A stretch of DNA of 64,000 bases from Paramecium tetraurelia (lineage: Eukaryota; Ciliophora; Oligohymenophorea; Peniculida; Parameciidae): NCBI RefSeq assembly GCF_000165425.1, contig NW_001798995.1:62001-126000 (forward strand). The letters are read 5' to 3'. The notes under the pieces are model-generated. The model was given only the letters and a program-made list of their open reading frames with translations. It was not told the origin of the DNA and did not search any database. Position numbers and translations under genes: made by a program. Positions 25,558-37,357 of the stretch are shown piece by piece (the stretch's first letter is position 1; the number at the start of each line of letters is the position of its first letter).

Positions 25558-28500
25558 TCATATCTTTTATGAACTCATCTTTTATAGACTCCCCCCCTCG
25601 ACTTTACTTCTTTAACTAGTATGCAAACGCATTGTTGACTTCCTCCTTAATCTACTCGTCAGAGTATCATCCATCTTATCTGTCTTGATCTCATCTTCCC
25701 TGAAAAGATGAATCTTTTGACATATGCTCTCAGGTATAAATTTGAATAGCAATGAAAAAACTATTCCAAATACTCCAAATCCGAAACACAGTAGATGCTA
25801 AGACGATGTCAGATGTGACACCTTCACATATCTACCACCATATTGAATTAGTAATATCTAAACTATCACTGTAATTGTTTAAACGATCCAAAACAATGGG
25901 TTATTACAAAAATTTGAAAAGGGGTTTTTTGTATGATAATCTAATTGTCTGCATGAAATCGAATTGAACACTTGCATCAAAACAAACGCTTAGAAAAATA
26001 TGCTCATTTGCACTACATTCGAAGGGTACTTATGATAAATGAGCAATTCTTACTTTCAAACCAACAAGTTCTGGTGGCATAGAACAATCTACGTAGTTTG
26101 GTAACAAGAATAGAATAAAGGAAAGTATAGTTATTTAATAGACACTAGCTCCTACGATGGTTCTGTACATAGTTGGGGAAACTATTTGATCTGTTCTTCT
26201 ATACGGTAGTCTTGACAACACTGTTATTGATGGAGGTTCTGTAGCCAAAGCCAAGGATGCAAAGGTGTCCATAATTAAATTGACCCATAGCATTTCGATT
26301 GCATTTAAGGGAGATTACTTTAATATCACAGCACCTGTAAATGACATGAATAGTGCCACCAAATTGACAGTTAATTAAAATTAAATAAACTTCCTTATGC
26401 AATCATAGATGTTTCTACCCCATATCATAGCTAATTACACTCATTAATAAATATACCTGTAAGAATTGAATTGAAGTTATCATCAATAAGGATGATATCT
26501 GCAGCATCCTTGGCAACATCAGATCCAGTAATTCCCATAGCAAATCCGACATCAGCTTTCTTTAAAGCAGGTGCATCATTAGTACCATCTCCTGTAACAG
26601 CCACAACATTGCCTTCCTCAATTAACCCAGTAACTAATAGGTATTTATCTTCCGGGGATGCTCTTGCCATAACCCTCATTTCTCTACTGATTTTGGAGAA
26701 GATCTGCATATTTTTAATTTTCTTAATTTCCTTACCTTCATCATCCTTAACAGTCATCAACCCTCCAACCAATTCTCTAAATTTTTTGCCTTCAATTACC
26801 TCAAATTCCTATTGAGCTCTGCCTTACTCCAAAATGCCACACTCCTTGGCTATGGATTATGCAGTAATGATATTATCTCCTGTAACCATTCTCACAACCA
26901 CTCCAGATTAATTGCATAATTTGATTGCATTTGGAACATCTGCTCTAATGGGATCCTTTATACCACAAATAGCAATTAATGTTAAATCCTTATCTAAATC
27001 ATCTTCTGGAATTTGATGAATATGTGCCTTCATATTTACTGTAGAACCTTTAAAACTAGAACTCTGAGGTTCAAAATCTCTGTAAGCTATGGCTATTGTT
27101 CTTAAACATTGAGAAGCATATTGTTCAATTACATTGTGTAGAATGTCATCCTTTTTTGCTTTATCAAGTAACATTTCATTTCCCCCTTTTGAAACATATT
27201 TGAAACATTATGCCAATATGATTTCTGAAGCCCCTTTTGTAAATATTCTAACAGTCTAATTCTTTTAATTGAGAACAGCAGTGCTCATCTTCTTTCTTTT
27301 GCTACTGAAAGGTATTTACCTGAGTATCTTGTCATTTTGTCTATAATTGGCATACTTGAACCCAAAGAGATCAGCTAATTCAATCAAGGCACACTCTGTT
27401 TTATTTCCAATTTGTATCCATCTATTGCTATTTTTATCTTTGGTTGGATTTGCATTCGAATTATAGCAAATAGATTCAGCCATTATTTCTACTGTTTGTT
27501 TTGATAGCAAATTATTATTCGAAGTCAATTAGTCCTTAAGAATGAAACTATTTTCACTCCAAATAGTAGTGACTGACATGACATTTTAAGTTAGTGTCCC
27601 TGTCTTATCACTACAAATATTATTGGCTCCTCCCATAGTTTCACAAGATGCAAGATTCTTTACTAGATTTTATTCATCCTTCATCTTTCCTACTGAATAG
27701 GCCAAAGCTATAGTCACAGCAAGTGGCAATCCTTCAGGCACTGCAACTACTATGATGGTTACTCCAATCATAAATGCATCGATGATAAATGAGAATGTTT
27801 TCAAGGTCAAGAAATCATGTTTATGTAATACAAAGACATCATAGATTAGATGTCCCATCAATGCTATAAATGTTAGGATGGCTACCAATGTTCCCAATTT
27901 ACCAATATCTTCAGCCACCCCCTCCAATTTTTGTTGGAGTGGTGTTGGAGGATTATCTTAGTTTAACAATAATTTCAACTGTCCTTAAACTGTATTTTAT
28001 CCAACCTACAATACTAGCATGTAACCATTCCCATCTAGACATTTAGTACCACTGATCAAAAAGGGACTACAATGATGACTGTCTAATGGTAATTTTGATT
28101 GTTGAATCATCTCACTAAAGGGTAACTTTTTTATCTCATCAGACTCGCCGGTCATTGCAGATTCATCCACTTTCACTGAAGATCCCTGGATCATTAATCC
28201 TTTAGTTATTGTTATTGTTCATACCATCCACTGCGAACATGTCTCCGATCCCAAATTAGAGAACATCGCCTACTACTATGTCCTTTATTGATATCTCCAC
28301 TATTCCTCCTCTTACTACTTATACTATTCCCTCATCCAACCTTCTACGCAATTACTAAAATTGTCTTTCTTTTAAATAATTATTACCAGCTGTTATTGAA
28401 ACTATCAAAAACACAGCAAAAAATATTGTTGCACTAAATAACTATTAACCAATTTTACATACCCCTCTGTCCATCCAGTTGCCACGCCTTCATTTACCAT

Positions 28501-28873
28501 TCCAATTATCGTACTCACAAAAGCTGCCAACAATAAAATTTAAAGCATTGTATCTCCGAAGCACTCCAAAATTAAATCACATAAGGATTCCGACTCCTTC
28601 TCAATCGGGTCATTGTTACCGTATTTCTCCCGGTTCTCTATCACTTAGGCTTCCGAATCAATCCCTTTCTGTCTTTATTAATCAATTGCGTATACCAACT
28701 AATTGGATTTCAATTGTTTTGCCAAACCTTGGTCTCCTCCCCATTTCTACACCCTCTGCAGACTGGATCCATCATTTATTGATGTCAACTAGAACTAAGT
28801 CCTTGAAGTCTTCAATCCCACGCATTTATTCGTAATCCTGGGAGTCCTACTATTTTGAATATTGGTGTTTCAT
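25558..28873 (-). CDS. plasma-membrane-type Ca2+-ATPase (P-type IIB)
   Basis: About 1069 aa from ATG 28873 to TGA 25558-25560. Introns: 28434-28462 (29 nt), 28200-28224 (25), 26431-26456 (26), 26029-26053 (25). Seen in order: N-terminal [13 protein letters not shown]-domain TGES in [17 protein letters not shown]4 [15 protein letters not shown] with the Ca2+-site Glu, phosphorylation site DKTGTLTQN (Asp about residue 404), nucleotide-domain KGASEI, hinge [17 protein letters not shown], and the TM5-6 segment [18 protein letters not shown]. The basic C-tail ([11 protein letters not shown]) is where calmodulin binds in this family. It pumps Ca2+ out of the cytosol, in Paramecium at the plasma membrane or alveolar sacs. 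One extra base (A on the coding strand, 28775-28777) shifts the frame after residue 32; removing it restores an exact frame through [14 protein letters not shown]. Confidence 0.92.
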
Positions 28874-28912
28874 ATAATAATAATAATATATTAACGAATT
28901 TTCAAATTACTC

Positions 28913-30943
28913 ATGGACTTATCATAAAAGAATCCTCCCATCCGAGAAGTCAACTCGAACAGTGCATCCAAAGGGTACTCCAGCAATAAGTCTTAATTCC
29001 AATCCACCTTCAAATATCAATATCCAATCGAGAGTTAGTATTATCCGATATATTCGAAGAAAAGAATGAGCATGAATAATCAATCAATTCTGAGCAATCT
29101 CTCTCCTCCATCCAAGAAGTAAACCCCAGAAATGATAGATCCCAATATGACGAAGAATCTTAAATGTTCAATTACAACTATGATTAGATCGTCAATCAAA
29201 ATCAAAGATTAGAAAGTCAAAATATTAGTCTTTAAGCTCCCATCAATCAACAATAGATCGATCTACAAACCATTCAAGACTAAGAACCCATCTAAAAGGG
29301 CCCAAGCCCAATCAAACAACAATAACAATAATAATAACTTTAGCCATCTCGCTCACAATCACAAGTCTTCTAGCCTTTCCAACCCTATCAACAACAACAA
29401 ATATCAGCCTCCAAAAGCAGAATAGACAGATCATTCGATGGAATCTCCGTCTTTACTAATGTCTCCAAATAGCGAACAACTCCCAATAGTCGCAATAAGG
29501 CCAATACCTTTTACTATGATAGAATAGGGAATCAAGTCAGCGAAATTATGCCCCCCATGATTGACAACTATTTAACGTATGTTCTCCTTCAAACAGCACT
29601 ACCTTTATTAATAGTGTTCATTCTATATGTCATAAATTAGTATGAGTTATCTTTAAATCAAGCTTCTTACAGCGAGCAATCGACCAATTTTGCTACCTAC
29701 CAGAATAGTATTGCACTTGCAATGGTTTCGGAGCTAAACTATGGTCCTGGGCTCGACAACTCATAGTAATTTAAATCAATATCAAATTAGATGTGGAAAT
29801 TAGGTTTGATCGTATATCGAAAGTAGTTCTTATGCAGATTGGCTATGGGCTCAAGCAATTTGAAACATAAAGAACCAGTTACAGAATACATTTTCTTGTT
29901 TTTGTTCACAATTATCTTTGATTTCATTCTCGTTATCTGGATAGAAAATAATTAGGACTATGTTTATGTGATATTAGTTTATTGCATAGGAGTTGTAGTC
30001 TTATTGAATACATTTAGAGTAAAAGATTGGGATATAGTTTTTAAAAAAGGGGCAGGAGTGTTTTTATATGACTTTGCTTTACTCATTCTAATGGTGTTCA
30101 TTTATTATGCTATTCCTAATGTTGTGGAATCACTCCAAGATCGCTAGGGTAGAATATCGGGAATGCAGAGTTTCCTATACCTTTATCCCTTATTCGATTG
30201 GATTATGGAAATGTTCATGGATTACATTTACAACTAGAGTTAGTTTGCTGAATTGTATATCTATCAACTCCAATTAATTATTCTTGGCATGAAAATAGGG
30301 TATTTTGTATAGTTTATAATAGAATTTTAAACATTGTGGATATTTGGACATTTGAGTTTTGGTACAATATTTTATTGCTTGGAATTATGAGGGCTAACAA
30401 TTCCTCCATGTTTCTTACAGTTTTTCTTAGAAGATGGGTTTTCTACTTAATTCCAGATTTACAATTCATTACTAAAATGAGTGAAACCAAGAAATCCTTG
30501 AAGGGAAAACATGGTGCTTATTTAGAACATCTATTTTGGATTGTTTTCTATTACTTTTTCTATTTAACCAATTCTAGTGTGCCTTATGTTGCTAAGAAAA
30601 CGGTTTTTATAAGCAATTGTTAATTTGACAATGAGATTTGGAACTTCACGAGAGAGTATTATTAACCAATTGTTATTTGGGGTTTGTTGCTCATTGCTGA
30701 GATTGCTGGAATCATGTTGAATAAATAGAAGTATGAAATGTTGTTTTGATTTCTTTTAGAAAATATGATAACATTAAATATGAGGGTGGTTGTAAATTCA
30801 ATTTGATAGGAAATGTGTTCATACGATTGTCAGGTTATTACTTTTTTTAGATTGCTGTAATGATCCCATTCCTCTTTAAATCATTAAATGATATTAGTTA
30901 AATAAATTAGCATCTGGAAACAAAAGATACAGAATAGTATTGA
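28913..30943 (+). CDS. polytopic membrane protein, unknown family
   Basis: Predicted 650 aa with introns at 29034-29059 (26 nt), 30300-30322 (23) and 30731-30759 (29); the coding length is then a multiple of three. Residues 1-200 are disordered and rich in Ser, Asn, Gln and Pro, with a run of glutamines (QQQQQQQ) at about 29310-29345. At least seven hydrophobic helices follow: LLQTALPLLIVFILYVI, YIFLFLFTIIFDFILVIWI, VILVYCIGVVVLLNTF, FLYDFALLILMVFIYYAI, then a re-entrant-looking region, HLFWIVFYYFFYL, PIVIWGLLLIAEIAGIML and YYFFQIAVMIPFLF. No catalytic or pore signature was recognised. It diverges from the Ca2+-ATPase gene, with starts 40 bp apart, so the promoter region is shared. Confidence 0.8.
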
Positions 30944-31692
30944 TTTTTATCGTATATATATAAGTGCCCAATTCATTTATTAAAACTAAATATTTATTTA
31001 AATAAGAATAAAAGATTAATAAAATATGGATGAAAAAATATCTTTCTGAGAGTGGAAAAGTCATATTAAAATTTGGATACATTTTGAGGGATTGTTATTT
31101 AGTATGCAACAACGAATAATAATATTTGTTGTAAATTTAAGAGAAGTTATTAGATTCATCTAATGATTGATCAATTCAAAGGGGGATTCTCGTTTTAATC
31201 GAGTGAGTTTGCGAAAGGCAAAAAAGGAATTTGTTTAAAGTTATTCGAATGGGGGGGAATGAACTTTCTGGGAGAGAAATCGTGGTTCATTACTCAAAAT
31301 AAAAATTTTTATTCTTTTATTAATTAGAAAAAACTAAAATTTATAATTTTTTATCTGTTATAAAATTTTTCAAAAATTTAAATCTCATAATCAAATAAAT
31401 GGGAAGGGCTGTGTTTCACTTAATAAAAATTAATACCCACACAGAGTACTAACCTTAAATATAGGGAATTATAATTTTTTATTGAAAATTAAAAAAATGA
31501 TAATTCATGATTATCATCAATGATCTTCTTATCATGCTTATCAATATTTATTATGTTGTATTGGGTAAAAATAGCCACCTCATCGATGCTATATGATCGC
31601 TTTTGATTTTTAAAATTCCGTGTTAATATCTAGTATGTGTTTTGAATAAATTTAATGTTATTAACAAAATTTTGTTTATTAGAGCGCCATCG
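30944..31692. other. non-coding stretch with a G-rich island
   Basis: No protein-like frame. A G-rich island with several inverted repeats lies at 31149-31291 and is annotated separately. A second short inverted repeat, CTGTGT..ACACAG at about 31410-31445, follows. Confidence 0.45.
31149..31291 (+). ncRNA. candidate structured RNA (unassigned)
   Basis: Three hairpins lie in a row within about 145 nt: ATTAGAT-TC-ATCTAAT at 31149-31164, CTCG..CGAG at 31189-31203, and AATGAAC..GTTCATT at 31258-31291, which encloses an inner TTTCT-GGGAG-AGAAA stem. The stretch has runs of five and seven G, unusual in this AT-rich gap, and is followed by T-rich DNA (TTTTTATTCTTTT at about 31307). It does not fold like a tRNA and I could not match it to snRNA, SRP, RNase P or telomerase RNA motifs. 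The strand is arbitrary. Confidence 0.28.
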
Positions 31693-32764
31693 ATGCAATA
31701 ACAAGTTATTAATTCCTTAATTTTCTAGACTCAGGAAAAATGCATTAGACAATTGTTCATTCCACACTGTGCAAGTAGAAGTGATCAAAAAAGTCAATCT
31801 GTATAAGATGACGGCTCTAAAAAAACTTTGTTAAGACTTGCAGACCAAGATGTACCGTCTTCAATAGGATTTGTGATGACAAATTTAAATAGACAGGATT
31901 CATGCTCATAGTCTTAGTTAGAATAATAAGAAAACGATTTCTAATAATAGAGTATTAACAAAAAGAAAGGTAAAAAATTTGCCATATTTTATTATTATTT
32001 CTGTAGAAAGAAAAAAACATCACAGCCTCAAATATTTAAGTCGCTAGGTTCACAGTCTTGTCGGATCGCAAAGAGAAACCACCTATAAACAGATGGCAGA
32101 CTTGCTTGCTTCAGAAATAAGTAAATCAAGTTTATCTGTAAATATATTAATTAAATTTTTATATTTTCTAGTCAGAAAGTAAAAACCTCAAACGCAGAGT
32201 TTATGATTCCATTAATGTAATGGTTGCTCTAGGAGTCCTAGAAAAGCAGAAAAAGATCATCACAAAAGGATCGATGTTTCAATAGAATCATATGACGAGT
32301 AGATACGCCAGAGATACCAGAGACAGATATGAAATTTTGAGAGTACACTTTATCAATATACATTAGCAATAACAATTTGATGAACTCAAGAGAAAGAAGA
32401 TCTTATTTTAAAAATTGACCGATTAGGCAAAAAGAATAAATGCCTTAATCGATCAAAACAAGTATCATACTTAAACAATATCCACATTAGACGTCTCTAA
32501 AAAGACGAGTCAGACTTCCTACAAGGTCAATAACTTAAAATATATCAATTCCCGATTATGATATTCAAGTTACCTTAAAATGCAAAAGTATTAGAATTAA
32601 TTATACAATAGCTTAATATCATACCTACAGAAGGGAAATCTTAGGTCTAAATTTTGTCAGATCATGAAATTAAAATTGTTGGGGATTATGATATTTTGCC
32701 TTTAATCAAAAGAATTGAAGAAGCAAAAGATAACATAATTCCTGGACCAATGTTGAATTTATGA
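31693..32764 (+). CDS. DP-like transcription factor (E2F partner)
   Basis: Predicted 323 aa; introns 31970-32006 (37 nt), 32138-32171 (34) and 32462-32490 (29), all longer than the local norm, give an exact frame. The DNA-binding winged-helix core spans the first two introns: SLKYLSRQVHSLVG, TTYKQMADLLASEIS, then NLKRRVYDSINVMVALGVLE. The RRVYDxxNVxxA pattern is that of DP proteins; E2F proteins have RRIYDxxNVLEG. A dimerisation coil (about 190-250) and a DP-type C-terminal domain (FPIMIFKLPQ, then HEIKIVGDYDILPLI) follow. DP factors pair with E2F to control S-phase genes; that role is family knowledge. The start is the first ATG after upstream stops in this frame and lies close behind a non-coding stretch. 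Confidence 0.88.
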
Positions 32765-33265
32765 TAAACTAATAAAGAAAATTTTGCCATCATTTTCTTA
32801 CTAAAACCATAATTGTCCATTTATTAGGACTATTAGCACAACTATATGTTTTTTTTTTAAATTTTAATTAAGCGGGAAAATTTTATTTTAAAAAAAAGTG
32901 CAATAATTATTATTAATCAATCATTATGTTACATATTAGGTAGTTCTTTAATGAATTCATTATAGAGATAGACCTCTTGAATTATTTTCAATATCTTTAA
33001 TCTATTGATCAAATAGAATAGAAAAACAACCCCTTTCATAATAACTTAAGCAAAACAGTGATTCCAATATTATTTCAAGTATATAAACTTCAATCAAATT
33101 TTTAAATACTTTCTATTAAATAATAAAATTTCGTTTATATTTTCTTAATGTTTTTCAATATAACTTAAAGCATTTAATTCTTTTCAGGTCTCTCTTAAGG
33201 TCTTTATTTTTTATATAAATGAATTTGAGGAGATTTTGTGATATTAATTTTTATATAATAATCAC
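32765..33265. other. intergenic region
   Basis: About 500 bp, AT-rich, with the long poly-T tract at 32849-32856. No coding frame or structure was noticed. Confidence 0.5.
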
Positions 33266-34851
33266 ATGTAAAAATAATTTGAAGGATAAAATGACATAGA
33301 AGATTACTTCATAGAAATTGAACAGGTTTAAAGCGATGTAAATTTTAATAATAAAATGCATCAGAATGTCAATCCATACGACATTAAATGTCCAATTTGT
33401 TTAAATGTATATTTGGATCCAATATCATGTGACTCGTGTATGAATCATTTTTGCAAGAGATGCCACTAATAGAAATAAGTAAGTATATAATGATAATGAG
33501 AAAGAGTATGAAATGCCCTTTATGCAATCGGCAAGTTGAAACAAGAAAAGCATTTCCTCTATTGAGATAATTGTTGAGTTAGTTAAAAATTAAATGTCAT
33601 CATTTTGAATAAGGTTAGATATTAATTCTGATTTTAGGTTGTCGAGAAATAACTGATTATGATTCTTATGATAAGCATGTGAAATAGTGTGATTTTAGTG
33701 AGGAAATTTGTGGATTGATGGATGGTAAATTATAATGTAATGTGGTCAAATTTAAGAAGGATATATAAAGACATAGAATTTATGAATGTAGTTATCGATA
33801 ATGTGAATGTTGTCACTGCCATAAATTAGTAATTTATACATATTAAGAATTCTATTAGTTTAGCAATTTTAAATTATAGACACATGAGCTCAAATGTGAT
33901 GAGGCTCTTACCAGATGTCCAAAATGTCATATATAAATTAAGATAAAGGATCAATCTAGCCATCTTCAGATATGTGATCAGAACATAGATAATTGCACTC
34001 ATTGCAGAGGAGAATATTCATTATAGCAATTGTTAATACACTAAAATGAATGTCCATTAAGACCAATTTGTTGTGTTGGATGTTCATAAAGTTTTACTCT
34101 CAGTGTTTACTACATTCATTAAACAAAATGTCCAAAATTTCCATAAATATGTCCTAATTGTAATAAAAAAATTATCAGGGAACAATTTTAGAATCACACA
34201 TTCAATGATTGTTTGATCTACATCAAAACATCGCATGAGAAAGATATATAAAATCTAATTAAAAAGCAATAAATGCTCGAAATTGAATTAACCAAAAATG
34301 ATAAAATAATAAAGTAAAGAAAAATTGGATTTTAGGTTCTCCAATCGATTTAAAGATCCGGAAATCTTTCTAAATTTAAATAAGACAGTTGCTTTTGTTA
34401 AGAACATAGCAACTAAAAAGAGAGATAGATTTGTTCTATTTAAAAATCCCATTTCAGAATTAAGAAAACAATGGAAATTCAAGTATTTATTTAATTTATA
34501 GCTAGATGCAAACAAGTCAAAAGTTCATGGTATGCTGTCGGTATAACAGAATTATCCACTTTGCATTCTCTAAAAAGATATTAAGATATAGGACATGGAT
34601 CCTATCTAGTGTCTTCAAATGGAACAATGTATAATAATCACAAGGATGATCAGAATTCAAAAGAAAGTGATTTTTCAATCAATACAAATGATATTATTGT
34701 TATAAATGTCGATTTCGAGGCAGGTCTATTGGAAATAATTAATACAACTTAAAATTTATCACTTGAAATAGAGGCAGATTTTGAAGGAAAAGAATTTTTT
34801 GGATGTGCTTGTTTAAGAACTGCAGGAGATGAGATTTAAATAATTTAATGA
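33266..34851 (+). CDS. RING, TRAF-type zinc-finger and SPRY-like protein
   Basis: Predicted 511 aa; introns 33479-33504 (26 nt) and 33614-33637 (24). Residues 40-95 are a RING finger: CPICLNVYLDP, CDSCMNHFCKRCH, CPLCNRQV. TRAF-type zinc fingers follow to about residue 320 (CPKCHIQIKIKDQSSHLQIC, CTHCRGEYSLQQLLIHQNEC, CPNCNKKIIREQFQNH). The last 120 residues look like a SPRY/B30.2 fold (SSWYAVGITEL, GHGSYLVSSNGTMYNNH, DIIVINVDFEAGLLEIIN). The combination suggests an adaptor or ubiquitin ligase whose SPRY domain binds a target; catalysis is inferred from the family. RING plus TRAF fingers are abundant in ciliates. It is followed 89 bp downstream by the PH-like gene on the same strand. Confidence 0.85.
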
Positions 34852-34940
34852 TTTTATATTATAGAATTAAGCTAAAATTTTAGTCAGAATAGTTAAAACA
34901 ATTATAATTTAAATGAATCCATTAAGAAATAACTAAATTG

Positions 34941-36020
34941 ATGTAGGTTCAAAGCCAATAAAATTCGAGATAATCTAGGAAGAGAATTTTTGATTCTCCC
35001 ATTTCAGAATCAGTATCCTTATCAAGAAATCAATCTACTAATTTTACTCCTGTGCAATTTGATGAAAATGAAAGAATACTAATCAAAACATCACAATTTT
35101 TTACGATCACTCCAGTTGATTAATCAATCCAAGAAGCATAGTTTTAGTAGCCAATTTAAGCAGAAATTGCTTTTACAATATAAAATACTCCTTAATTTTT
35201 TAAGCAAAACAAATTTATTAGAAGAGAACTAGGAAAATATATAAATGAAAGTGGGTAATTAAAAATTGATGAGGGATAGTCAGAGGACATGTAATCAAGT
35301 GAAGAAAGCCTAAACTCCTTTCCTTAAAAATTTATTAGTAAATTCGAAAAAAATGACAGTATAAAATAATAGTCCTTAGTTACAAATCATTAGAACTAAT
35401 AGGATTACTCATTAAAAATTTCAGATTTAAAGTCAGAACAAATTTTAAAAGATATTTAGATACAAGAAAATCAACTAGATAGTAATAATAACTCATAAAG
35501 GATGACACAAGTTATTTTTAGTATTTAAAAATCCTAAATAGATTAGCAGAGCGCAAAATCAATAGAATCTGTAAAAAATGAAAACTAAGACTCAATTATA
35601 TCTAATGCTTAATTAAGCTAATAATTTAATTAACAATAATCTTTTGATTAATCAAATATTAGTTAATGGTCAGTTGAGTAAATCGAAATTTTAATTTAAG
35701 GAATTTAAGTTACAAAATATAGTCGCAAAACATTATTTGGTAAAAAGAGAAGAATATTGTAAGTTTCTCCAGATCTAAAATTATTAATCTTTAGAAATTT
35801 AGAACATAAAATTACAAAAACATACTCGATTAACAAAATTACTAAAATAGAAAAAGGAGCAAATACAGAAACATTCAGATTGTATAAACCAAAATCCGAT
35901 ATTTTATGGTTATGCTTTTCAATATTTCTTGATGAACGAACAGTTGATCTAAGTGTAAAAACATAAGAATAATTAAGATAAATTTTAGATTGCCTTTATG
36001 GATTAATCTAAAAGAATTGA
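34941..36020 (+). CDS. disordered protein with C-terminal PH-like domain
   Basis: Intronless, 359 aa, TGA at 36018-36020. The start (MQVQSQQNSRQSRKRIFDSP) was chosen because the upstream ATG frame at 34904 ends in TGA. Residues 1-250 are Ser/Gln/Asn-rich and probably unstructured, with short acidic-Ser patches. Residues 255-359 have the strand pattern of a PH-like domain: GKKRRILQVSPDLKLLIFRN, SINKITKIEKG, LWLCFSIFLDERTVDLSV, and a closing helix QLRQILDCLYGLI. The FSIxxDERTVDL strand and final helix are the best evidence. It may bind phosphoinositides or a protein partner. No family name is certain. Confidence 0.75.
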
Positions 36021-36583
36021 ATACATATATATATATAATTATATCCTTAAAATTAATTGTTATTACGAGTATGAATTTATAAAGTAAATTAAAGTTTCAA
36101 AATAGAATATAAGAAGGTATTATATGAATATCCAAAAATAATATGTATTTTTTAAATATTTCATACTCCTTTTATAGAGACTTAACATTTTTGTTAAATT
36201 TATTCCTGAAATGTAATTGAACTATTGGGGTAAATATTTCATGAGAAAATCCAAATTCAAATAATTAAAATTATTACACAAATCTATTATATTAATACTT
36301 CTAAGATTATTTTTAAACTTCATCAAAACAATTATATGATTTATTTTTAGATTATATAAAAATAAAATTATTCATATTTTTTAATTCTTTTATACTTAGG
36401 ACAGTCTTTTAAAAAGTTTATTAATATTAGGAAATTCTAGAATTTTTAATGAGTATTTGACCAACTTTAGCTAAACCAAAATGATTACCATTAACAAATG
36501 CTTAGATTTAAGAGTTAAGATTTGATATAAAAAGAACAAAGAATTTTTATAATGTATTAATTATCTATTCTAATTTAATAAAA
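36021..36583. other. intergenic region
   Basis: About 560 bp, strongly AT-rich (TATATATATAT at 36026-36037). No gene recognised. Confidence 0.5.
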
Positions 36584-37357
36584 ATGATAGTAGGCAAATA
36601 ACAACTTCTCAATTAGTAAAATCCTTAATTTCAACACTCAGAAGGAACATGTCTTTGTGGTGTTTGCTTATGTGGAAATTGTTTATGTAAAGCATAACCA
36701 ATAAAACAAACTTACCTTAATAAATTAAAGAGTGTTTATGAAACTGATTTCTAATAAAGATACTCTGTCCTACCTAAAGCCAGACCTATTATAATAGAAG
36801 AGCCAAAGAGAAGAAGGGCTTTCTCATAAAATTCAGTTTATGATGAGGACTTTACACCAAAATAAATATCTCAAGGCCATGCTGATGAAAGACAGCATTT
36901 ACCTTAATTAAAAATTCCTTTTGCAGGCTGTAATTCATATGCTTTATAATATCCTAACAAATGTACAGATCCTCCTTAATAGCTAAGACCAGTGAATCAA
37001 ATATAATTGCTTCCTGCAAAAATGGATAATATTTCTTAATATTAAAGAGAATATAAATTACGACAAAAATAAAGAGAGCATGAATTCTCAAACTTCTCGA
37101 AAATTATGAATAAAAGATTGCACATCAATAGTAAGGACAAATTAGTCTACTCAAATTCGAGTTATTAGGAGTAATTTAAGGCAAGATAATCTATCCCTCT
37201 AATAAAATTACCTATACAATAATCAAGTTTACCATTTGGAATAAGCAACATAGGAATTAATCCATTTGTAAGTCAATCCAAATTCGAATTTGCTTCAAAA
37301 CCTTAGGAATAATGCGAAGCTAATAGAAGAATCCAAGAAATCTGCAGCAAGAGTTGA
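36584..37357 (+). CDS. SAXO/MAP6-like axonemal microtubule-associated protein
   Basis: Intronless, 257 aa, TGA at 37355-37357. Near the N-terminus is the cysteine motif CLCGVCLCGNCLC, the hallmark of SAXO (stabiliser of axonemal microtubules) proteins. Spaced Tyr-centred repeats resembling Mn modules follow: TYLNKLKSVYETDF, NSVYDEDFTPKQ, YQREYKLRQKQREHEF and SYQEQFKARQSIPLIKLP. SAXO proteins bind along ciliary and basal-body microtubules and protect them; that is family knowledge. The sequence is basic with no TM or coiled coil, as expected. This is one of several cilia-related genes in the window. Confidence 0.82.

Noticed and set aside
26471-26815. Plus-strand ORF inside the Ca2+-ATPase
   Set aside because: Antisense to the conserved hinge region; no independent protein features.
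31230-31262. TTCGAAT resembling a tRNA T-loop
   Set aside because: Flanks do not pair as a T-stem and no anticodon or acceptor arms can be drawn.
34904-34983. Upstream ATG frame for the PH-like gene, requiring an extra T removed
   Set aside because: A downstream ATG at 34941 opens the correct frame directly, so no sequence error needs to be assumed.
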